NCBI GenBank assembly: GCA_963855995.1
Contig: OY979718.1
Coordinates: forward strand, 33,706,559-33,770,558
DNA from: Muricea muricata
Taxonomy: Eukaryota > Cnidaria > Anthozoa > Malacalcyonacea > Plexauridae
Length of the DNA stretch: 64,000 bases
Direction: 5' to 3'
A program made the translations under genes and the position numbers. Below, one piece after another: positions 55,055 through 64,000 of this stretch; the stretch's first letter is position 1; every line of letters begins with the position of its first letter. The notes below the pieces were generated by a model. That model was not told where the DNA came from. It saw only the letters and a list, made by a program, of their open reading frames with translations, and searched no databases.

Positions 55055-55600
55055 GAAAACAAGATAGTGGCCGAAAGTTTTTCGATCGCAAAAAATCTTG
55101 TTTTGAGCATTTTGGCAGCCTTTCTTGGCCATACGTACAACACATAAAGTTAGATAAAGTTTTAATACTGAATAAGTCTCCCGAAAGCTAGCCTCCTACG
55201 CAGACTGTAGTGTTTTTTACCAGGGCTCACTCACTACACGGAGTTAAAACGACAGCAAATTCCGACTGCGATGGAGTCTACCCAAAAGCTGGAAAAGATT
55301 ATAATTGTTTTGAATTGCTATAATAACAAAACTGTGCTCAATTTTGAGATCAACAGGCGTTTTTTCGCCCAAAACATTTATATTTTTAAGAATTTGAAAC
55401 TATTGGCAAAATTTGTTTGAAGCATTATTTTAAATGTTAAGTAGTGTTTATGCGGTATTAGCTGTAGTTGTTTACATTGCTAAACTGACTAATAAGTATA
55501 TTTTATTAAAATATAACTGCACTAGAAAGTTTTTTGGTAGCAGTTGCTGTATATATATAATAAAACAGTTATTCTACTCACTCTCGTCGTATATGAGTGA

Positions 55601-58600
55601 TAGCCGACTCGGTGCTACGCACCTCGTATATAATAAACTGCTTGATGATATATTTGATCCAGATGATTCAAGAACTTATAAGACAGTCTGCATTAAATGC
55701 CACTCCACACGCTCCCTGTTGACTTTGTCAGCATCTTCCTGTTGCTAAGGGGTGCGCTAGTTATTTCTGTTTATATATGTGTTGTACTGTTGTAGTGTGT
55801 GTTGTGTTGTGTCCTGTTATTATTGGGGTCCCGTAATTGGAGTGCTTCTCTGTGGTCAGCCCCTGCCTTTGTATTTTTTATGTTGTCAATTTTGTCCTTA
55901 TTTTGTTGATGGCGAATTTTGTAAATAAATAAATAAATATACGGCTCGAGTTCGTAGAATAACTGTTAAATGTGAGGTTGCCCTGTAAACACATGTGTCG
56001 AACCTGGAATTTTCACTTTGCCCCGGATATGCGTAGGTGCATTTTTAGATCCGGATACCTGCACAATTAGAATACAACAATTGTACATGAGTAAAAATTT
56101 ACTGCATGACTTTGTTATGAACGGGGCAGCACAGGAGAATATCAAACTTTGCAGGATTAAAGTTGTTTGTACATTGCAGTTTGTAGTGAAATGACTGTGT
56201 ATGTAGTGGTCTTAAACATGAAAATAGCTTAATGTTAATCAAGCTAACGTTTTTATATAAAAGCATTATATATGTATTTATGCATGTGTTAACTAATTAA
56301 CCAAACGCGGTTCTCCCGTCGTTTAACCAGAACACGCGTCCCTGTAAATATTGACCGATCGGTTATGAAGCATTGACGCAGTGTTACGAACGCGAGAAAA
56401 TCTTCTAAAAATCAGGCAGTAATAGGGCAAGAAAGGCCGGATGTATATTAAATAATTAATTGTGAAGAGTATTATATATTTTTATGTACCTTTTATCTAC
56501 CATATTTTATGTACCTTTTATCTACCATTCTAAAATATATTTGACTTAATACTTGAATGTATGATATTTGTAAATCTTCATCTAATGTATCCTAACACGA
56601 TAAAATATACATAAATATATCCCTTAGCGATTGAGCTGGGGTTCTTGCGTAACTCAATTATGTACGTGATTTGATTTAAACCGGCAATAATTTAACATTT
56701 TTTGCATTGCGGCATATATCTGTAAATTCCGAAATGCAAACTAATAAACGGGTACTTGCATAGTATGAGATGTTGCTTATGTACTAGTGTGAGGTAAAAC
56801 GCACAAAAAAGCCTGACACAAATCTAAATGCCCAACACAAGGGTAGCTTTAGGAATAATTCACTGTCTTTGTTGGTATAGTTTTACTTAAAAATATGGGC
56901 CACTCATTTACTCTTAATTGAAGTGTTGTGGAACGACATTTAGTTTCTACCGCATTATGTAAAAGAACTCTTAAATCATTAAGGCGGTATTGTTACACAA
57001 TGCAACTTGTCCTGAAATTTTCTTACGATTCAACAGGGTGTAAGATGACTCGCAATCATAAATTCACGCAACATTTTTGTTTCAAGGAGCATATGCACAA
57101 AGTTCGGTTAAATTTTCACAAGGATTGCAACAATGCCGGAACGCATTTTTTGGATATTAGACAATGCAACATCTCTCTTGCAACTCGTTTCGCAATATGT
57201 CTGTTGAGCAACCAATAAAAGCTTGCTGTTTGAAAATAATTTCAGTCTCTACTGACGTCGAAACGATTGGATGTTGTGAGAACATCATGCTACTCTAGTT
57301 CTTAAAATAAAGCCGTTGGGAGATAAGTTGCAGAGTATGTATATGAACGCCTTTTTAAATACAACTTTCTATGCTTTGTGTTGAGAGCTTTGTATTTCAT
57401 ATTGATTCTTATGTTTTACACAGTACCTAATGTCGTCACAGTGGGCAATTAGTCACCAGAAAGTAGACTATGAATTTTTTTCTATCAAGAAACGAAATGG
57501 AGTATAGTTGGTATGTTTGTGTTGGTCGCTAACCGATTACAATGAAACTTTTACATGTGATCGAGAAAAACGTTATCTACAACTTACTACTTTAAAAAAA
57601 GGGACATTGTAAACAGGAAGGTCTGGTATAAACCGGAAGTGTGGTTTGCTACTTTCCCCCAAGTGTATATTTTACAGTGTGCAGCTGATGAAAAATTAAA
57701 CTTTTTCACAATAACACAACAGCAAATTGATTCTATTTTTCTAGAACATTTCAAAACTTTTTGAAGCAACATGTAGCTTTTAGTTTGGATAAAATCTGGT
57801 CGTCTTAAAAAAAGAGCCACTTTGAAGCTCTTGTGCTTCTCTATTTCAAACTATTTTTCTGAAACTCTTTTGGCATGCGGACAATGTAAGGAGCATAAAT
57901 GTTTCATTTTGTGATGAATGTCAATAACAGCCGCTCAAAATAAATAGATTTATAAAGCGTTATATTTTATGAGATTTCTTAAGCTAATTAAAAAGTGATC
58001 GAATTTGCAATCACGTTTCGTACTAAAAGTTTTATTTATTTCTGAAACACTATAACCACTTTGCATCATTTGTTTTTTGAATTTGTGGTAAAGTTGTAAA
58101 GTACATATACTATTAACGTACTTCCAGTTTGCAATACCCAGTTTTTAAAGGTATATATATATACATATATTTTAAGATTTTTTTCGTTCTGGGTATTCAA
58201 TAACAACTAGTACTTGTTATGCTAGGTGTGATCTATTGTGTAAAGCAATAAAAAATCAAACTGATAAATCCAATAAAAAAGCACAGCAACACCAAAATTA
58301 AGTTCGTTCACGTAATAGAACGTTTCGTGCCATATCCAATATAATCGTTGCATGGGTAATATCTAGTGTTGCTAGATTGTTTTCGCTCTGGATATTGTTG
58401 ATGAAACGAAAATGAGAAATGTGTAAAAATGTCAGACAAGGATTTGTATCAGGCCACTTACCTACAGTTAATTAAATGAATTAATGTAACTTAATAATGT
58501 GAGACTACTATAAGTAATATCTAAAACACTCAGCATGACTATAGATCGTTTCCACTCCTACCCTAAAACAACAATGAATATGTTGACCATGTTTTGGTAA

Positions 58601-58712
58601 CCAACAAAAGAACATAATTTAAAATCATTTTCTTATGTTTCTTGTATGCCAGCATGGCTGCTGTGACATCATATGAAAACGATGTACAATAAGAATTTTG
58701 TGTTCCATTATT
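55601..58712. other. gap without a recognised gene; possible LINE tail
   Basis: A GT-rich stretch that ends in TTTTGTAAATAAATAAATAAAT (55917-55938) looks like the 3' tail of a non-LTR retrotransposon on the + strand, but no reverse-transcriptase sequence is readable before it. A 20-bp direct doublet, TTTATGTACCTTTTATCTACCAT, lies at about 56480-56526. The frames at 56928-57218 and 57587-57820 have no recognisable domain. Confidence 0.4.
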
Positions 58713-58855
58713 TTACCCTAATATTAATTCTATTATTATTAATGCAAGTTTCTGTTCGGGAGCTTGACTGGCAACGGTTGTACTTTGGTTCATGTGCGTA
58801 CTAGGACCTTCCTTCCTCTCAGATGCGAAGTTGCATTCGTCTTCACTGTAGGTCT
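58713..58855 (-). other. possible terminal exon of the astacin gene
   Basis: On the - strand the acceptor attctag precedes AG ACC TAC..., which continues the phase-1 codon left at 60836. The frame stays open for 47 codons, hydrophilic at first, then [11 protein letters not shown] and a TAA at 58713-58715. There is no ShK or CUB domain. Phase agreement has a one-in-three chance of being accidental. Confidence 0.35.
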
Positions 58856-61800
58856 CTAGAATGAAGCATATGAACATTTTAGGGTTTCGTGGATCAGTCG
58901 CCTTTGAAATAATCATAGGCGGAGGATTATATGCATGTACAATTTCAGGTCTATAATGCTCGATCTACAATGCTGCGTTATACATATCCATTTCTTCTAC
59001 CCCCCCCCCCCCCTCACCCCGTATATGAATGCATGCCCAGCGATAAATGTACAATTTTGCAGAGTGTAGTATGGCGCATTCTCCACGATTATCCACGATT
59101 CCTATAGATAATGGCTCTTATTGGAGGTAATTAAGATGCAGAGAAAACGATCTGTTTATCATGGCTCTTGTAGTTGACTCGACTGACTCGCCTGCAAGTG
59201 AATCGAGCAGTTTTGGCTGGCGCCAGCAGTTCTTGTATGAAAATATTCAACGCTAGTCGAGCAAGTTTCATGCGCGTTAGTGATTTGAAACAAGAGCCGC
59301 TGACGTCACAGTTTAGCAGCTTGGTTCACGTCTGGTCTACGTTGGTGTTGTCAAATGAGTCGCATCTTGAAGGATTACTGCCTCAACTTAGTATTGCGAG
59401 CCATTTTGTCTGGGACATGACGATAATATATTTCGTCATAAGGCCTATTTACACGAGCGCTTCTTGCTGAGATTTATGGCGCGAATTTCTCCTTTTGAAA
59501 GATGTAAAAAGTCGATGAGTTACAATGCCCATGCCATGGTTATGGTATTTCATTACAATTACATGTTCAAGTAATCCACTCTTTCACATCATCCAAAAGA
59601 AGGAAATTGCAGATAAAATTTTTATTATACAAAGCAATAATTTACGAAGCTTTGATTATTTTCCTAATTTTTTACTGCATGGTATTAACAGACCCAAAGC
59701 GTTTTTGACATTATTTTTAGTGTTACACAAAATAAAACAGTATGTACTAAATTAATAGTAACAAAGGCGGCGATACCCTAGTGTGACAGTAATCCTTTAA
59801 AACTCTTCACTGAACGTTACAGCTTGTCAGTTCACCAAGATTTTGATAGAAAATGACTACTATATTGTTTAATCATATACTTACAACAAAATGCGCACGC
59901 TTTTGAACAGTAAGCTTTCATAAAGTAATAGTTTTTCTCACAAATATCACTATGTAATGCATAGCTCTTGCACTTTGAAAACTTGTTGTAACATGACCCT
60001 ATAATGATCAGAATGAATAATTAACAAAGCTACATTACACAGTAAGATTGTTGAAACATGGCTATTTCAACAAAGGTTTATAAGGATGCGAAAAGTGCGG
60101 TGGGCGCACATACAAAATTTATTCGATTAACCATGATTCACATGTACGTAAAAATAGATATTCCACTAATACTGGTGATTCGCACCCATTTTGAATCAAA
60201 TTTGTTACTCTAAACCAGTTCAATAATGAGACTAATGGAATTTTTGAATTTTCCTGTAAAAACGCTTAATCGAAGATGCAAGCTTTACGACGTTAAACTT
60301 CAATCTGCCCTCTTTAAGTTTAGCTCAAAATGATATCATGCATGTCTACCATGACTTATGCCAAGATTAGTTTCCGAACGATTTGAACAAAAAGTGGGAT
60401 GAAGTTTATCAAATTGACATAATAAATTATATAATGTCGATAGTGGGGTCAGAAGAATGCATGATGTCCAATGTAGATGTCAGCCTAGTCTTAAGGATTA
60501 TTATTTAGTACGTTTTAGCAAGCGGCTATTAATATAGCGTGTTCCAAAAAAATGTCCCGGGCCCTATTAGACTTCAGAGGCTACTTACATAAGAAAGAGT
60601 GCACATTGTTACAATCTAGGGAAAGTTCAACATCATATTCTCTCCATTGTGCAAATTTTCAGATCAAAATGTTGAACTGTGTCATTTTTGCACCAATCCA
60701 AAGGAGAAATAAAATCGTAATATCACCACAATTTGCTGAACCTGGTTTTTGCCCATTTCTCATTTTCAAAAATCGAGACAGTTTAAAATTAATACGATGA
60801 ATGAGAAGGATGATGTGTTTCTTACCTTTTGGTTTCGAACGAGGGGAGCAGCTGTAGAGTTTCATCAGCTGTTTGATGTCAACTACACTGAGAGACCTAA
60901 CTTTGCCAAATCGTAAATATGGATTTGTTTTTGACTGCATGGTATCTTGACCGTTGCCAGAGAAGGCTTTGTTATCGTAATGCATGATGCTGAACAAATC
61001 GTACGGTTCGTCTAGGGAATCTACAGGATAATGGCTGTAGCTAAAAAAGTTGCTTTCCATTCCTAGAAGGACGTAAACGGTATTATTAACTGGGTACTGT
61101 AGATGACTTTGTTGTACTAACGTGGTAAAGACATGCAGTTGTATGTGGAAATAATGCAACGTATTTCAAGTAAATAAAGTTGGATGCTTCAAACTCTTCC
61201 ATACATAATTCTTGTCTTTATGATCATAAGTATAGTTCCTTATGGATGTTTCAAGCATTTTATGTCGTCTATAGCACAGAATAGAAAATAAACAGAAAGG
61301 CAACTCGAGTCAGAAACTTTGAAGTTTGTGTCCCGACGCATGTCGCATCACACATCTTCATTATTCAGATTCTGGTCAGTCAATTGTCTTTTCTGGCCAA
61401 TAGAAACGCTAGCTTAACTGGCTGTTCCACCATTATTACTCCAGCAGTCAATCGCATAGAAATAGGGAGACATGTTGCGCTGCTGACTAGCCCTATTGTT
61501 TATTCGCTACACTGTGTCCACAGTTGAGCTAGTTCACGTGGGCGATTGTTGCGCAACTTTACTTTTAGTGGGTGAGAATTTTTTATTTCGAATTTGATGG
61601 ATGCGAAAGTGTGAAAGATTGACGGTCGTAAAATGTACATGATTACTGACATCGCTGAGAATTCAACTCGCTTACATATTCCAACACAGAATTTCGCAGT
61701 TTACCAAATTGTGCTTCATGCAAAAAGTCCTTGTGTAAAGTAACCTTTATATGAACTTGGATCTCGCAACATTTCGTGTGTCTTAACAAGCAGCGTCACG

Positions 61801-62637
61801 TAACTTTCAACAACATGAAAGATTGTTGTCAGATCTATATCACGTTCCTTCAGTTAGACATCTTATTTCTTTCAATACTATTATAATTTAATATGTCGAC
61901 CTACGAATGAACGCCAAAGATATTTTTACTGTTTTTTAAGCAATCGAATCGCGGTTCAAAGAACAAATTACATTTCACGGCACAAAAATCAAGCATTTCA
62001 CATTTTCACGAGCAGATATTTACCAATCGCAGCTCACGATAATGGCCTTCACCACGCTAGACTCTGTAGTACTAACCTTCCTGTATATTCCACCAAAGAA
62101 CTCTGATATACTTGTCTCTATCAAATCTTGAATGTTCGTGAAAGAATCCCAATGTGTGCATAATTTCATGAATCGCATGTCCTCGATCTATGCATCCATC
62201 ACCCAAGGAAATCACCTGCTCACCACCTTTGCGACCAATTGAGGAATAACATCTGAAATAATTGGATGTAATCTAAGTAAGAACACGATTAAGACTAAGT
62301 CGGGATTTTTTCCTCACAAACTTCTCATGACAGAATAAGACGAAAATAATTAGAATATTCCATTGTCGTTTTCTTGGCATGTTGCGTGGAAAGCACGATT
62401 TTCAGTGCAAGGACAAGTACTGCAGTTTAAGTTGAGCCTAAAAATACTGGGATAAAAGGGGGGGGGGGGGGGGAGCACGCTGTGACCAGATAACTAATGC
62501 ATTTATTACTTACCCTTTTCGTGAAGAGATAAATTTCACGTAGTCAGTATGATAGCCTTGCTGTGGGACAAACCTTACGCAAGTTCGTCGAGTTATGGTT
62601 CGAAATGCCTTCCGGATAATCTTCCTTCCAAGTGCAC
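58713..62637 (-). CDS. astacin-family zinc metalloprotease (partial, N-terminus not found)
   Basis: On the - strand the exons 62637-62514, 62252-62077 and 61062-60836 join in phase. They cover most of an astacin (M12A) catalytic domain: [20 protein letters not shown]; then [21 protein letters not shown]; then the zinc site [19 protein letters not shown]; then the Met-turn with the fifth ligand Tyr, SIMHYD; then YSCS. The four domain cysteines expected to form two disulfides are present. The enzyme cleaves secreted or extracellular proteins. A good donor (aaaag|gtaaga) follows SPRSKPK. A possible last exon, 58855-58713, joins in the same phase and reads [20 protein letters not shown] to a stop (less sure). 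The signal peptide and the IPY strand are not found. A 68-bp exon candidate at 62809-62742 fits by phase only. Confidence 0.9.
58991..59003. repeat. C homopolymer
   Basis: A run of about 12 C's in sequence between the astacin gene's possible last exon and its catalytic exons. Simple-sequence repeat. Confidence 0.85.
59004..60835. other. intron or intergenic stretch of the astacin gene
   Basis: No exon encoding a ShK, EGF or CUB domain could be recognised on the - strand. The + strand frame at 59174-59470 has no known domain. The rest is AT-rich. Confidence 0.4.
62457..62473. repeat. G homopolymer in an astacin intron
   Basis: A run of about 16 G's lies in the intron between the first two catalytic astacin exons. 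Confidence 0.9.
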
Positions 62638-62809
62638 CTTAATTGGATAAAGCAAACGTCATTATGGATAGTCAGCACAGTGTACAGATGTATAGTCTGG
62701 AAGATAATGTGATTTATCATGAATTCTCATATAGTATATACTGGTGCCGGTCTGCTGGATAAGGGGATTCATTGTATCTTTCGAGAAATCCTCATACATT
62801 CCGAGTAAA

Positions 62810-64000
62810 CTGTACAAGACATACTGGCGATTTGATTTTTTTTTCAACCGTCGCAAAAATAATATGTAACTTTGCCGATGCGGGCCTGATAATTAGTTAA
62901 AAAGAAAACTGCGGATAAAAATATTAACGTTCTCTGTCAATTCATTTTTGTGGGAAAAAAATCAGGGTTTCTAAGAAATTGCACTTCAAGTACAAGTAAT
63001 TGCATCATCCTAGATGATAATTTGTAGAGTTGACTCATTTTCATATTATTTCAAACCCGCCTCACATTTTTGGAGTTCTGGTCACACCCCTCCGAATTCA
63101 TACTCTTTCAACACTGTTATTTGAAGAGTGGTAATATGACAACTTAAAGATTTTTCGGTGAAATATGGAATGCTGTGTTTGCACATGTAAAACGTGGTAA
63201 TACGTTCTCAAAAGACCATACGAATATTTTATCTGTCTGTAAATTTCGCTTGTCTCTGTGTCGAAAGCTCAAGACAGTGAAAAATATGTCAAAGAATTTT
63301 GGATCAAGTGCGAGTCAGGTTTTTGTAGTGTCTAGAAATCGCGTACAGTGTACATTTTGCGCATACAATGCTTACAGGGCAAACTGAATATGTTGTATAT
63401 AAACTTGTCATGCTTAAAAAAAGTTCTCGAATAAATTTCACGTCCATAATTTTGGCAACTTGAATCAATGTAAAATGAATAACCTGCCACATATTGGGCA
63501 ATCGTAACTGTCAGTGCTTTCGGTCTCCAGCTATAAGATTCGAAGGATTAGATATCAGTGTCCTCAGGTTTTTTTTAAAACAATAGTTGTCAAAAAAGGA
63601 TGGATTGACTGCCGTACCAACACTGACTTATTTCAAATGTTGTGATTTACGCTTTCTAACATTAAACAAGCGTTTCTGCACGTTAATTGCTGTTTTAATT
63701 TCACATTTCCAAATTATGAACGTCATATGGGTCGCCATATGGGTCGTCGACCGAATGGGTCGCTCGGTGATCCTTTGCATGCAATCTTATTGTTGTTGCA
63801 ACACTGCATGACGAGGCCATATAAACATTTTCTACATTCTATGTATATATATTACATGTCTTGTTTGGATTTTTACAATTTTTCAGTGCTTCAATATTAG
63901 TTTGGCAGAGAAAGATCGATTTTTCGTGCCCTTGCGTTTTATACTTTTAACAAAATCTTTGCATGCCTGTTGGTACACTGGCACATGCTTCTACCTATCA
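62810..64000. other. 5' side of the astacin gene, nothing secure
   Basis: A signal peptide and propeptide exons of the astacin gene would be expected here or beyond the window on the - strand. I could not identify any with confidence. The frames at 63175-63387 and 63587-63811 have no known domain. Confidence 0.4.

Larger units (their letters stand above)
52733..55600. mobile_element. 2.9-kb inverted-repeat element, outer shell of a three-level nest
   Basis: The left arm, 52733-52834, contains ACGACGAGAGTGAGTAGAAT, TAACTGTTTTATTATATA and CTACCAAAAAAACTT. The right arm, 55501-55600, is its inverted counterpart with about 85-90% identity by eye. Inside lie a hairpin (53239-53348), a 1.7-kb inverted-repeat unit (53348-55054) and, within that, a TA-flanked MITE (53991-54583). 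No transposase frame is visible, so the outer unit is non-autonomous or simply an inverted duplication. Confidence 0.65.

Noticed and set aside
62742..62809. 68-bp upstream astacin exon (LLGMYEDFSKDTMNPLIQQTGT)
   Set aside because: Splice sites and phase would fit, but the sequence does not show the IPY strand expected there, so I did not add it to the gene.

Overview
This is a gene-poor, AT-rich, repeat-dense piece of a eukaryotic (animal) nuclear genome. The genes have spliced exons with GT-AG introns of up to about 7 kb, there are no bacterial-style operons, and much of the space between exons is taken up by short inverted-repeat DNA transposons. A MITF/TFE-family bHLH-Zip gene and an astacin protease show that it is a metazoan. 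The compact gene repertoire, TTAGGG-type repeats and the style of the MITEs suggest an early-branching animal such as a cnidarian. That placement is inference; a sponge or other invertebrate is not excluded.

Three host genes can be read with confidence. (1) An HSD17B10-like short-chain dehydrogenase (15076-24693, + strand) has four exons that join in phase into 257 residues. (2) One MITF/TFEB/TFE3-type transcription factor (30240-45362, + strand) has eleven exons that join in phase into about 463 residues. They include a MITF-A-like first exon, the N-terminal Rag-binding-type segment, an acidic activation motif, a conserved basic region and zipper, and two SUMO motifs flanking the bHLH-Zip. 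(3) The catalytic domain of an astacin metalloprotease lies on the - strand (about 62637 down to 60836). Its N-terminal exons are not securely found, and a possible last exon lies at 58713-58855. A small possible gene of about 66 residues sits at 361-722, and unidentified exon-like frames lie at 873-961 and 2370-2499.

Layout. 1-3 kb: possible small gene plus a MITE. 3.8-5.5 kb: complete Tc1-like transposon. 7.7-11 kb: a diverged satellite with tRNA-like A and B boxes, inverted about a centre near 9.5 kb, containing a (CCCTAG)n telomere-like array. 11.8-14.1 kb: degenerate hAT (ZMYM1/Zaphod-like) transposon. 15-24.7 kb: HSD17B10 gene, with a hAT-like MITE and a Tc1 element (itself split by a foldback element) in intron 1, and a mosaic of inverted and direct repeats in intron 2. 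24.7-29.6 kb: foldback elements, palindromes and a minisatellite. 30.2-45.4 kb: the MITF/TFE gene, with a LINE remnant and MITEs in its introns. 45-58 kb: no secure gene, mostly foldback elements, including a three-level nest at 52.7-55.6 kb. 58.7-63 kb: astacin gene.

The three host genes are functionally unrelated neighbours: mitochondrial metabolism, lysosome/pigment-type transcription control, and extracellular proteolysis. The more unusual content is in the repeats. At least eight inverted-repeat families occur in two or more copies, several with exact target-site duplications of diagnostic length (TA, TTAA, 8, 8-9 or 10 bp). Copies sit inside other transposons, which gives a relative order of insertion.
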